Shown here in pieces: positions 27,117 to 36,497 of a stretch of 64,000 bases of DNA. The position numbers and the translations under genes were made by a program. Each line of letters begins with the position of its first letter. Positions within the stretch are counted from its first letter, which is position 1. The stretch lies in contig NZ_JAAFGS010000012.1 of assembly GCF_011090185.1 (NCBI RefSeq), positions 31,512-95,511 on the forward strand, written 5' to 3'. Below the pieces are notes generated by a model. That model was not told the origin of the DNA. It was given only the letters and a program-made list of their open reading frames with translations, and did no database searches. The DNA comes from Saccharibacillus alkalitolerans (GTDB lineage: Bacteria; Bacillota; Bacilli; Paenibacillales; Paenibacillaceae).

Positions 27117-29137
27117 AGGTCAAGCTCCGCGAGAATATCGTCCGGCCCTTCGTCGTCCGGCCGAGTCGGCCTAGGCGGCAGAGACGAATCGTCCGAGGCA
27201 TAACGCTCTCTGCCGTCCCCGTCCCGTTCGGACAGGGAGACCGCGCCCGAACGAACCTCTCCGCTTCTCAGCGTCTCGACATTCTCGCCGCTTTGAAAGC
27301 CGCTCCCGCGCGGACGCAGCGGTCCGCCCTGCCCAGAAGCCGCGTCCGCCTCCTTCGCGGACGCGTTCAAGCGCGGACGCTCCCGTTCCGGCGCGTCCCC
27401 GGGAACCTCGCCGGCGCCGTAGCCGCCGGCGAACAGATCGCCCCGCCCCGAATAATCCGGGCGGGAAGTTCCGGTTCCGCTCCGGGAAGCGGAACCCGCA
27501 GCCGCGGCGGACAGCTCCTCGCCGCTTTCGCCGAAGCCGCTTCCGCGCGGCTTCGGAGGAGCGGACGGCGCGGCGGCCGGCTGCGGACGGCCGGCGGCAG
27601 CGCCGCCGCCGGTTTCCGGCGAGGCCGCGCCGGCGCCGTAGCCGCCGTAACCCCGGCCGGCGCCGTAGCTCTGCGCGCCTTCGTCCCGGACCCCGGACAT
27701 GTCGGCTTCGCCGTAGCCGCCCGATTCGCCGGCTTCGCCGTAGCCGCCCGGTGCGCCGTCTGCCGGATTTCCGGCGCCGACGCGCGCTGCCGTCCCTGCG
27801 CCCGAGGCAGAACCTTCGCCTGCGGCAGACCCTCCGCCCAGGTTGTCGAACAAGCCTCCGCTCTGCTGCAGCCGGTTCATCGCTTCCGGCAGCAGCTGAT
27901 CGAAGCCGCGCTCCGAATACTGATGCATCGTATTGAGCAGATCCATGAAGTCGCGCACGACTTCGCGGGTCGTCAGCAGCGCGTCGGCGCCCATCCGGCC
28001 CAGCTCGGACTCCATGAAGCGCATCAGCTGCCGCTGATCGAGCGCCGCGGCGTAGCCGTAATGCGACGCGTGCAGGTCGCGGAGCTTCTCCAGCAGCACG
28101 AGAATCTCCGCGTGCGACAGCATCTCCAGCCGCAGGATCGGGCCGGCGTAATGCAGCATGCCCGCCCCTTCGCCGAAGCGTCCCGCCACGAGGCGGGATC
28201 TCAGCGCGTCGTAGCTGAACAGCCCGCGCCGCTGGTCTTCCACGAACTGCGGCGTGCCGCCGAGGAAGATGCCCAGATGCTGGGCTTTGCCCTGCATCGT
28301 GTCGTTGAAGATCGTCAGCAGCTTCTCGTAGTTGCTCTGCCGCGAGACCGTATTCGTAATTTTATAAAGGTTGACGCCTTCGTCGATAAACAGCAGCAGC
28401 CCTTTGTATCCGATGCGGGCCGTGAACTCCGCCCACAGCTTCATGTAGTCGTACCAGTTGTCGTCGTCGATGATGACCCCGACGCCGAGCGCTTTGCGCG
28501 CTTCCGTCTTGGTCGGGAACTCGCCGCGCAGCCAGCGCAGGGCGTTCTGCTTCAGCTCGTCGTCGGACATCTTGTAGCCGTTCCAATAAGCGGACAAGAC
28601 GCGCGCGAAGTCGAAGCCGTGCACCATATGCTCCATATTCCCCGTCACTTCGAAAATGCGGCGCTCCACCTCGACCTGCAGCTTCTCGTCGTCCGGCCGC
28701 AGGCCGAGCTCCGCCATCGCCTGCTGCTGGAGCGAGGCGAACCATTTTTGCAGCACCGCTTCCAGCGCGCCGCCGTCCGGGCGGGTCCGCGTGGACAGAT
28801 GGGTCATCAGCTCGCGATACGTCGCGAGTCCCTGCCCTTTCGTGCCGACGAGGCGCCGCTCCGGCGACAGATCGGCGTCGGCCACGACGAAGTCCCGGTC
28901 CATCGCGTAGTTGCGCAGAATCTGGATCAAGAAACTTTTCCCGCTGCCGTACCGGCCCGTAATCAATTTGAACGCCGCTCCGCCTTCGGCCACATTGCCC
29001 AACTCGCGCAGCACCGATTCGATCTCGAGCTTGCGCCCGACCGCTATATATTCAAGTCCGATCCGCGGCACTACGCCGGCGCTCAACGAATTTACGAGCG
29101 CCGACGAGATCCGCTTGGGGATCTTCGTTTGATTCAC
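27113..29137 (-). CDS. BrxD-like P-loop ATPase (DUF2791 type) with Gly-rich tail
   Basis: A 674-residue protein. Residues 1-425 form a P-loop ATPase with Walker A GRYGSGKS (61-68) and Walker B GLLLFIDEG (246-254), like the ATP-binding BrxD proteins of BREX loci. Residues 425-674 are an apparently disordered tail rich in Gly, Ala, Ser and Tyr-Gly pairs. It contains PRGSGF twice and ends in an acidic segment (DDEGPDDILAELDL). The start is GTG with GGAGGTGA about 8 nt upstream. Middle gene of the TerB-ATPase-helicase set. Confidence 0.88.
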   Translation of the reverse strand: MNQTKIPKRISSALVNSLSAGVVPRIGLEYIAVGRKLEIESVLRELGNVAEGGAAFKLITGRYGSGKSFLIQILRNYAMDRDFVVADADLSPERRLVGTKGQGLATYRELMTHLSTRTRPDGGALEAVLQKWFASLQQQAMAELGLRPDDEKLQVEVERRIFEVTGNMEHMVHGFDFARVLSAYWNGYKMSDDELKQNALRWLRGEFPTKTEARKALGVGVIIDDDNWYDYMKLWAEFTARIGYKGLLLFIDEGVNLYKITNTVSRQSNYEKLLTIFNDTMQGKAQHLGIFLGGTPQFVEDQRRGLFSYDALRSRLVAGRFGEGAGMLHYAGPILRLEMLSHAEILVLLEKLRDLHASHYGYAAALDQRQLMRFMESELGRMGADALLTTREVVRDFMDLLNTMHQYSERGFDQLLPEAMNRLQQSGGLFDNLGGGSAAGEGSASGAGTAARVGAGNPADGAPGGYGEAGESGGYGEADMSGVRDEGAQSYGAGRGYGGYGAGAASPETGGGAAAGRPQPAAAPSAPPKPRGSGFGESGEELSAAAAGSASRSGTGTSRPDYSGRGDLFAGGYGAGEVPGDAPERERPRLNASAKEADAASGQGGPLRPRGSGFQSGENVETLRSGEVRSGAVSLSERDGDGRERYASDDSSLPPRPTRPDDEGPDDILAELDL

Positions 29138-29457
29138 GTTCAGTCACCTCCGAATGTTGCCGTGCAAACCCGTTTGCTTCCGGTTTTCCTTCTAAGCTGT
29201 CTTCCCTCGAAGTGTTCGTACAGTATCGCTTCACCAAAATATCGAACGCCGCGCGGCATGCCCGGCCGGGCAGGTCCACGGAAAACGGCGCCAAGACAAA
29301 AGGCAGGACCGCCGCCGAAGCGGACCGTCCCGCCCACACTATACCACAGACGGTCCTCTTGTTCCGTTCGAAAAAAAAGATCTTTCCGAAGATTTTTCGG
29401 CGCGGCGCACTCGGACTCGGACATCGCCGCATGCCGGGCGACCGGCTTCCCCGCCTG
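29138..29457. other. Gap inside the TerB module
   Basis: 320 bp between the TerB-protein stop and the ATPase start on the same strand. I see no convincing gene, terminator or RNA motif. Either one long transcript crosses it or a promoter for the ATPase-helicase pair lies here. Confidence 0.4.
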
Positions 29458-32400
29458 CTATCGGCCGCGCAGTCCTTCCAGATTCGGCACGTATTCCTCC
29501 AGCACTTCCCCGCCGTCGATCAGCAGATCGCCGATCGTCTCCATCGCCGCTTCGTTGATGCGGTCGATCATCGTCTCCGGCAGTTCGCCGGACGCGCCGG
29601 CGATGCCCATGCGCTCGGCATCGCCGGAGCCGAGCAGCACGGCGCGCACCATGTCCCGTTCGGCGGGACCGAGCAGCGCCGCGAACGCCTGCCAGTCCCC
29701 GTCGAGCGCGGAAACGTCCCAGCCGCCGGCGTCAGGCAGAGACGACGGTACTCCGGCGTCCGGCGGAGACGACGGCGCTCCGGCAACCCGGAGCCCGTCA
29801 TCGGGAGCGCCGGAAGTTCCGGCTTCGCCGAATGCCGCGCCGTTCGTCCCTTCTGCGCTTCCGTCAGGGAACGGCGAAGACTCGTCGTCCGCTCCCCGCA
29901 GCTCTTTCGAGCCCGGAGATCCGGCTGCTGCGGCGCGTTCGCCCGCGCCGTCGTCCGCCCGTTCTTTCGAGCGAAGTGCCTTCGGCATTTCCGCCGGCTT
30001 GGCCGGCGCTTCTTCCGGATCGAACGACAGCGCTCCCGGAACCGGCTCCGCCGGCCACATTCCGCCGCCGTCTTCCGGCAGCTCCAGCATTTCGAAGCCG
30101 TCGTATTCGGCGGCTTCCCGGGCGTCTTCCGCCGCTCCGCCCGCCGTCTCCGAAGCATAAGCGGCTTCGTCATCCCTGCCGGAAGAAGTCCCGTTCGCCG
30201 TTTCGCCGGCCGAGGCCTCTTCCTCGGCGGAACGACGTTCCGGCCGCGAAGACGGGCCGGCTGCGTTCGCACCCTCGCCCGAAGAAGCGGCGGCCGGCTT
30301 TTCCCCTGAGCCGTCCGCCGGGCTTCCGTCCTTCGCGCGCTCGCCCGTCATCAGCTCGCCCGTCAGCATGCGCAGCACTTCATCCGAATCGCGCCGCAGC
30401 TTCTCCAGCTCCTCCGGATCGAGCCGGACTTCGGGCCGCTTCGGCGGTTCGGGCGCGGTCCGCTGTTCCGGCGGCAGAAACTCGCGTTCCGCCGCTTCGG
30501 CGATCACTCCCGCGATCTCCGGGTCCAGCTTGATGCCGCGCAGCCTGCCGCCGAACTTGAACCGGGCGCGCAGCTCGTTCTCCGTCTGGCGCACCAGCTG
30601 CGTCATAAAGTCGCGCAGCTGCGCATGCAGTCCGAGCTTGGGCGCGCGGACCAGATACGTCCGGCCGTACAATTCGGGATCGTACACCGCGCTGCGGAAC
30701 AGATAGCGTTCCGTAATGCGGATATCGGCTTCGCGGAACAATCCCGTCAGCCGAATGCCGCGCGTGCGGACCAGATGCTCGTCGACCGCGCGCACGATGT
30801 GCGGAAGCACGCGCGGCATCGTCTTTTTCCCCGCTTCTTTATAAAAACGGCTTTCCGTCATGTCGTAATCCGACAGCCGCGCGATCAATTCCCAGGTCAG
30901 GCCGGCGGGCGTCTCCCCGAAGCGGCGCGCCAGCTCGAGATCCAGCAGTTCGCCCTTGAGCTGGCCGGACGTCTGCTCCAGCGCGGGCGATTCCGGCAGA
31001 TCGAGCGCGTGCACCAGCGCGAATTCGCGCACCCAATCGGCCATGTAGCCGTCGAGGCGGCGGAAACGGGCCCGGTAGCTTTCCCAGACGCGGATCATGG
31101 CTTCCATGCCGTCCTGCGGCTGCTCCCAGCCTATGCCGTTGATCAATTCATAGATGTAAATGAACAAATACGACAGATCCGTCTCGACCTTTTCGCCGCG
31201 GCGGAACTCGCTTCTCCAGTAGAAGTACCACTGTTCCTGTTCCGGCTTCATGGCCGCATAGGTCGGCCAGTAACTCGAAAACGGCACAAACGGAACTTCC
31301 GACTCTGTCCGGTCCGCGTTTTCCCTCGCCCGGCGCACGAATTCGCGCTCGGCGGACTGCTGCTGCACCGGCCGCACCGGCCGCGCTTCCGCTCCGCCGC
31401 GAGCCGGAGGCCGGCGGCCCGCAAGCGGCAGCGAAGGCGAGCGCTCCGGCTCCGGACGCGACGTCCGCGTATCGCGGGGATCGGGCTCTTGGCCGCTTCC
31501 CGCGATTCCGCCTGCTTGGCGCGGAGGAATCGCCAGACCTTTGCGGGTCGGCGCTTCCGGCAGCACCCGGGGCTCGTCGACAAACATTTCGGCCATGCCT
31601 CCGGCTTCCTTGCGCCAGGACGGAAGCTTGAAATCCGGCACGCCGCGAAGCGGCGGACGGGCGCCAAGCGTCGGCGTCCCCTTGTCCGGATCGAACAGCA
31701 GGAAGCCGCGCGTCAGCGAATCGTACAGCTTCAGCAGCCGAATCTGCACGGCTCGAACCCGCGCATCGTTCATATGCCCTTCGTCGGAATAAACCGAGAT
31801 TCGCACTCTCGCTTCGGCGGAGTCGAGCCGCGCGAACGGACGGGTCTCGTCCGAGCGGACGAAGGTGTCCGGCTCCAGCAGCAGCAGAATATCCGCGCGC
31901 AGCTTCTCCTCGAAATCGGCGCGCTGCAGCAGCGAGGACGGCACCAGAATCAAGCCTCCGCCGCCCAACGGGCCGACAGCCTTCGCGGCCGCGCCGCTCT
32001 CCGCCGAATCGGCGCCGCCCGAAGCGTCGGCCCAAGCCCCGCCGGCATCCGGACGCGCCCCCCGGGGAGGCAGCGGAATGCTTCTTCCGCCGTCCGATCC
32101 GGACGATTCTTCGCCCTCGTCCGCCCAGCGCTGCAGGCGCGCGATCGCATCCCCGGCGCTTTCCGAGCCGAGGCTCCCCCCGGCCGCGGAATGCCTGCCG
32201 CCTCCGGCAGATTCGGCGGCTTCCGCTTCGCTGCCGCCCAGGGGTTCGCGGGCATCCGTACGGACGGAACCGGAATCCGGTCCTCCGAAAGACGATGCTT
32301 CTTCCGCGCCCGGCATCACCGCTCCGGCCCTGCCGGCCGCTTCGGCCAATTCCGCCAGCAGCTCGCGCCGTCCCGCGGCGACCAGCCGGCAGTCCGGGAA

Positions 32401-33936
32401 CGCGGCGAGCGTCTCCGCCGCAAAGGCCCCCAGCTCCGCCAGCCACCGCCCGGCTCCTCCGTGCAGGCCGCCGTTCATGCCCCAGCCGGCCAGGTAGCGC
32501 AGATGCGCCAGCGCCGGCCGCTCTTCGCCGGCCTCCGCGGGCTTCGGCCCTTCGAGCGCCAGCGGCAGCTCCCCGGCCGCGTTCTCTCCCGGCAGCCCGA
32601 TCCGCTGCCGGTAAGAGAAGCCGGCCGAGATCAGGCCGGCCGACCCTCCGCCCGCGCCGTGCTCGCGCAGGCTCCGGGCGAATTCCGGCGCCTCGAGGTC
32701 GATCCATCCGTCCTCGAGCCGCAGATACCGACGCCCCGTCGTCCAGGCGTCGGTGAGCTCGGCGGCCGTGAAGCGCCGCCCGCCCGCGCTCAGCACGGGC
32801 TCGGCGCGCACGACGCCCACGCCGCGCGCCATGACGGGGCCGCCGCGGAGCGACCAGCTCCAGTCGGCCGCGTCGTAGAGCCTGTGCAGGTCGCGGAACT
32901 TCGCCGCGGCCTCCCCCGTCACCAGCGGCCCCCATTCGCGTTCGGCGAGGCGGGCGAATTCCGCCAGCTCGGTCCCGCGCGCCGTGCCGCCGGATTCGGA
33001 GCCGAACAGGCGGCGCACCGTCTCCGTCTCCATGGAGGGGCGCATGAAATAACGCTCCGATCCTCCCGGCTCGGAAGCTTCCGGCAGCGCTTCAAGCACG
33101 GGCTCGGCCGGAAGCCCGGTTTCCGCCGCGCGCGGAACGCCCGGGTCCGCTTCGCCGGCCCAAGCGCCGCCTTCGGCTTGTTCGCCTGCCGGGTCCGACT
33201 CGGCGCCGCCTAAGGCGCCGATCCCGTCCGTTCCGGACGCTTCCAGCACATAACCGTGCAGCCCTGCCAGGCGCAGCACATCGGCTCCCCCGGATACCCT
33301 GATCGTCGCATGCTCCTCGCCGCAGTCCGTGATCTCCAGCCGTCCCGCGGGTTCCGGCGAATATTCGATCGCGCTGCTTACCGGCAGCCCGCGTCCTCGC
33401 ATGGCCGGGATCGCCCGGACCAGCAGTTCTTCCCATTCGTCCGTTTCGATTCGCCGACCGATCCAGTCCAGGTCGTCTTCTTCGAAGCCCGGCATATCGA
33501 TCAGCTCGTAACCGGCGTCGACGAAGCGCCCGAGCCAGCCGGGCTCCAAATACAGCGCCCCTTCCGGCAGCCGGCCGATCAGCGAAGAACGCTCGCCGTC
33601 CAGGAAAAACGTAAGGCCGCGCGAATCGTCGGCTTCCGCCATCATCGCCAGTTCGACTTCGTCGCCCATGTGCAGATGCAGCCCGGGAGCGTCGCCGCGC
33701 CCGATCGCCTTCAGCAGCGTGTCGCGCACGACAAGCACCCGGGAAGCGCGGATCGGCGTCTCTTCCCGGTTCAGCCGATACTCCGGCAGCATATAGCGCG
33801 GCAGCGGCGTCAAGGCGTCGCGCAGCAGCACGGGACCTTCCCCGTCCGTCGCGCTCAGCCAGAACTTGCCCCCGCCGTCCGCGCTCAGGTATAAGTGATA
33901 CGAATAAGGTGCCGACCTTGCGAAAAAATCGCTCAT
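29458..33936 (-). CDS. Large TerB_N/TerB_C-type protein
   Basis: A 1492-residue protein. The first ~620 residues are poorly conserved and interrupted by Gly/Ser/Glu-rich spacers; they contain segments (RRYLRLEDGWIDLEA, LRYLAGWGMNGGLHGG) that loosely recall SNF2-associated regions but no Walker motif. A TerB_N-type domain starts near residue 880 (VPFSSYWPTYAAM, YFYWRSEFRRGE, LSYLFIYIYELING). A TerB_C-like region follows (about 1010-1190), then a low-complexity spacer, and the end (INEAAMETIGDLLIDGG) fits the TerB_C terminus. TerB-type domains are linked to Ter stress systems. A GGGGGACAGGG stretch precedes the ATG. First gene of the module. Confidence 0.82.
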   Translation of the reverse strand: MSDFFARSAPYSYHLYLSADGGGKFWLSATDGEGPVLLRDALTPLPRYMLPEYRLNREETPIRASRVLVVRDTLLKAIGRGDAPGLHLHMGDEVELAMMAEADDSRGLTFFLDGERSSLIGRLPEGALYLEPGWLGRFVDAGYELIDMPGFEEDDLDWIGRRIETDEWEELLVRAIPAMRGRGLPVSSAIEYSPEPAGRLEITDCGEEHATIRVSGGADVLRLAGLHGYVLEASGTDGIGALGGAESDPAGEQAEGGAWAGEADPGVPRAAETGLPAEPVLEALPEASEPGGSERYFMRPSMETETVRRLFGSESGGTARGTELAEFARLAEREWGPLVTGEAAAKFRDLHRLYDAADWSWSLRGGPVMARGVGVVRAEPVLSAGGRRFTAAELTDAWTTGRRYLRLEDGWIDLEAPEFARSLREHGAGGGSAGLISAGFSYRQRIGLPGENAAGELPLALEGPKPAEAGEERPALAHLRYLAGWGMNGGLHGGAGRWLAELGAFAAETLAAFPDCRLVAAGRRELLAELAEAAGRAGAVMPGAEEASSFGGPDSGSVRTDAREPLGGSEAEAAESAGGGRHSAAGGSLGSESAGDAIARLQRWADEGEESSGSDGGRSIPLPPRGARPDAGGAWADASGGADSAESGAAAKAVGPLGGGGLILVPSSLLQRADFEEKLRADILLLLEPDTFVRSDETRPFARLDSAEARVRISVYSDEGHMNDARVRAVQIRLLKLYDSLTRGFLLFDPDKGTPTLGARPPLRGVPDFKLPSWRKEAGGMAEMFVDEPRVLPEAPTRKGLAIPPRQAGGIAGSGQEPDPRDTRTSRPEPERSPSLPLAGRRPPARGGAEARPVRPVQQQSAEREFVRRARENADRTESEVPFVPFSSYWPTYAAMKPEQEQWYFYWRSEFRRGEKVETDLSYLFIYIYELINGIGWEQPQDGMEAMIRVWESYRARFRRLDGYMADWVREFALVHALDLPESPALEQTSGQLKGELLDLELARRFGETPAGLTWELIARLSDYDMTESRFYKEAGKKTMPRVLPHIVRAVDEHLVRTRGIRLTGLFREADIRITERYLFRSAVYDPELYGRTYLVRAPKLGLHAQLRDFMTQLVRQTENELRARFKFGGRLRGIKLDPEIAGVIAEAAEREFLPPEQRTAPEPPKRPEVRLDPEELEKLRRDSDEVLRMLTGELMTGERAKDGSPADGSGEKPAAASSGEGANAAGPSSRPERRSAEEEASAGETANGTSSGRDDEAAYASETAGGAAEDAREAAEYDGFEMLELPEDGGGMWPAEPVPGALSFDPEEAPAKPAEMPKALRSKERADDGAGERAAAAGSPGSKELRGADDESSPFPDGSAEGTNGAAFGEAGTSGAPDDGLRVAGAPSSPPDAGVPSSLPDAGGWDVSALDGDWQAFAALLGPAERDMVRAVLLGSGDAERMGIAGASGELPETMIDRINEAAMETIGDLLIDGGEVLEEYVPNLEGLRGR

Positions 33937-34134
33937 TTCGCTTCCCTGTCCCCCTTTCCCGGCCCTCCGCGCAGCTGCGCCGATAACGGGCTTTCCTGAA
34001 TTTTCGATTCGTTCATTATATCATCGTTTGCCTATGCATGAACGGTTTTCGGCTATAAAAGACAAGGAATCGATCCGTGACAGCAGGCGAACGCGGCTGC
34101 TTTTTTCGCAAGCGGCGGCGTTTGTCTTTTGCGC

Positions 34135-34182
34135 AAAAAAAAGACTCCGCCTTCTCTTTCGAAGAGAACGGCGAAGTCTTTT
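34135..34182 (-). terminator. Intrinsic terminator after the chemoreceptor gene
   Basis: AGACTTCGCCGTTCTC pairs with GAGAAGGCGGAGTCT with minor mismatches, followed by eight Ts on the minus strand. Confidence 0.88.
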
Positions 34183-34207
34183 CCGAGGATCCGAACGAAC
34201 ATCCGAA

Positions 34208-36259
34208 TCAGAGTTTGAACTGGCGGATGATTTGATTGAGGCGATCCGCGCTGTCGTTTGTTTTCTGCGCTTCGCCGGCAATGCCGTTCGCTTTGCTTAC
34301 GACATCGGCCGTCTTGTCGGCAATCTCTTCCGTTCCTTCCGCCGATTCGTTGTTGGACGCGGAGATTTCGTTAATGGCCTTCGCCAGATTTTGCACGGAT
34401 GCGCTCAACTGCTCGCTGGTCGCGCTGAATTCGGACACCATCCGATCCATATAGGTCGCGTCGTTCAAGTAGGACTCGCTCGTCTTGCTCATCATCGCGT
34501 AATCTTCGGCTATGCCGCCCGTCAGCAGATCCACGAGGCGCTGCGTGAAATGCTGAAGATTGCCTACGGAATCCGTCACGTTGCCGGTGATCGTCTGAAT
34601 TTGGCCCACCGTTTCCTTGGAAGCGTCGGCCAGCTTGCGAATTTCTTCGGCGACGACCGCGAATCCTTTGCCCGCCTCGCCGGCTCTCGCGGCTTCGATC
34701 GAAGCGTTAAGCGCCAGCAAATTCGTTTGCTTCGTAATTTGCAGAATGGATTCGCTCAGTTCCTTGATCGTATCGACCGATTTGGACTTTTCCAGCGCTT
34801 CGTCCAGGCCCGACTTCACTTCCGCGTATACGCTCGACGTATCGGCGATCGATTTTTCCAAAGCGACCTTCAGCTCTCCCGCGCGCTTGCTGATCACGGC
34901 CGCTTCTTCCGCGCCTTCTTGAGCGCCTTTGGCAATCGATTCGATCGCTTTTTCGAATTCGTCGGTGGACGCATTGATCTGCTGCGCGGAAGCGGCCGTC
35001 TGTTCCATGCCCGCGGACATGTTCTGCGTCGTTGCCGCCACATCCTGCAGCTCCTTGTCCATATCCGCGAACATGACGTTCACGGTGCTGCTGACCTTTT
35101 TGAGGTAGGCCGATTCTTGATTGACCGATTGAATGACTTTTTGCGTATTTTCCTGCATTTTGTTCATCGAACGAATCAGCACGCCCGTTTCGCCGGCGCT
35201 CTTCTCGTATTTCCGCGGCAGCACTTGGGAGAAGTCTCCCTGCGACATGATCTCCAACTGCTCGGACGCCGCGCGGATCGGTCGAACGATGCTGCGGACC
35301 GCCAGGAAAAGAACGGCTAAAGCAATCAGCAGCGTGACGACGGTAATGACGCCCATCGTCGTCAGCATGCCGTACAAGTCGTTCATGTAGCCGCTGACCG
35401 GCAGAAGGGTTACCACGTTCATCCGAAGAACTTCGTCTTTGACGAAAGAGGTCAGGTACCGGACTCCGTCGATCGTGACGTAGCCCGTCCCGTTCGGAGC
35501 TTCGGCAATGCGCGTAAGTCCCTCTTCGTTGTTCAATTTGGTAAAGTCCGTTTTGAGGACCTGGTCGGCATCCCGGGACGCGATGACCAGCCCCTTTTCA
35601 TCCGTAATGACCGTCGTGATGATTTCCTCGCTGTCCTGTTCCGTAATTTCGCCCAGCAGAACGTTTACGTTCAGCGGAAGGGCGAACACGCTCAGGACTC
35701 GGCCGGTCGCCGGGTCTTTGACGGGGGCCGCTATGGCGATGGCGGGCAGCCCCGTAACCGGCGAAGTTTGCAGCTCGCCCACCAGGGGGCCGTCGCTTTC
35801 CAGAGCGGGTTTGTACCACGGCGACGTCGAAAACATGTCCGCGCCCTGGGATTTTCCGGACAGACCGTCCACGTAAACTTTGTCTTGATAAGTGAAAAAG
35901 ATATTTTCGTACAATCCGTTCGATTGATTCAATTTCTCGCCGAGATTGCTTTGAATGCGGGCAAAACCGGCCGTGTCCGTCACGCCCGTCTCGCCGAGCT
36001 TTTTGAAAAAGTCGATATTGTAGATTTCTTTGGAAACCGAATCGACCAAGTCCTGCTGCCCCGCCACGGCCATTTGAAGCTCGGTTGCTTTTTCATGGGC
36101 GACCCGCGTTAAGGAACTCGTGTTCATCGTCTCGTAGGAACGGGCCGTCATATATCCGATAGCCGTGATGGATACGGCCATTGATACGGCGATACACAAA
36201 GCGACAATAGACAAAATACGCAAAAACAAGCTTTCGGTCATATTCCGAAATAACTTCAT
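34208..36259 (-). CDS. Methyl-accepting chemotaxis protein
   Basis: A 683-residue chemoreceptor. It has an N-terminal membrane helix (about 14-36), an extracytoplasmic dCache-like sensor (about 40-285, containing SPWYKPAL and [12 protein letters not shown]), a second helix near 290-312, a HAMP segment ([17 protein letters not shown]), and a long coiled-coil signalling domain with the hairpin tip [29 protein letters not shown] (quoted from memory of the family; here at about 500-530). It should signal through CheA/CheW encoded elsewhere. The ligand is unknown. TAAGGAG lies about 13 nt before the ATG. Confidence 0.95.
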   Translation of the reverse strand: MKLFRNMTESLFLRILSIVALCIAVSMAVSITAIGYMTARSYETMNTSSLTRVAHEKATELQMAVAGQQDLVDSVSKEIYNIDFFKKLGETGVTDTAGFARIQSNLGEKLNQSNGLYENIFFTYQDKVYVDGLSGKSQGADMFSTSPWYKPALESDGPLVGELQTSPVTGLPAIAIAAPVKDPATGRVLSVFALPLNVNVLLGEITEQDSEEIITTVITDEKGLVIASRDADQVLKTDFTKLNNEEGLTRIAEAPNGTGYVTIDGVRYLTSFVKDEVLRMNVVTLLPVSGYMNDLYGMLTTMGVITVVTLLIALAVLFLAVRSIVRPIRAASEQLEIMSQGDFSQVLPRKYEKSAGETGVLIRSMNKMQENTQKVIQSVNQESAYLKKVSSTVNVMFADMDKELQDVAATTQNMSAGMEQTAASAQQINASTDEFEKAIESIAKGAQEGAEEAAVISKRAGELKVALEKSIADTSSVYAEVKSGLDEALEKSKSVDTIKELSESILQITKQTNLLALNASIEAARAGEAGKGFAVVAEEIRKLADASKETVGQIQTITGNVTDSVGNLQHFTQRLVDLLTGGIAEDYAMMSKTSESYLNDATYMDRMVSEFSATSEQLSASVQNLAKAINEISASNNESAEGTEEIADKTADVVSKANGIAGEAQKTNDSADRLNQIIRQFKL

Positions 36260-36425
36260 GACAGTGCCGGTCTCCTTAGATCAAATTTTCAATACGCAGC
36301 AGCGATAAGACGGTTGAATGAATTTTCGCATACATGGCTGTATCTATTTTTCGACATTCTGCCCGAAGATTTGTATACTTTTTTACATTTCCTGAAACTT
36401 TGTTCCTTTCGCCGCTTCCTCACGC

Positions 36426-36463
36426 AAAAATAACCGGTTCCCATTATGCGATCGGGAACCGGC
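36426..36463 (-). terminator. Intrinsic terminator after the serine hydrolase gene
   Basis: CCGGTTCCC pairs with GGGAACCGG, followed by TTATTTTTG on the minus strand. Confidence 0.82.
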
Positions 36464-36497
36464 TGTTCATGAACTTTGCGCGGCATCGTTTCTTTTT

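Noticed and set aside
27293..33213. Very long plus-strand open frames (over 850 codons) opposite the TerB and ATPase genes.
   Set aside because: They are mirror frames of GC-rich codon usage: Arg/Ala/Pro-rich, no domain, no ribosome site. The minus-strand products have clear motifs.
24921..33936. Complete BREX system.
   Set aside because: Only BrxD-like and helicase components appear. No PglX, PglZ, BrxA/B or BrxC gene lies nearby.
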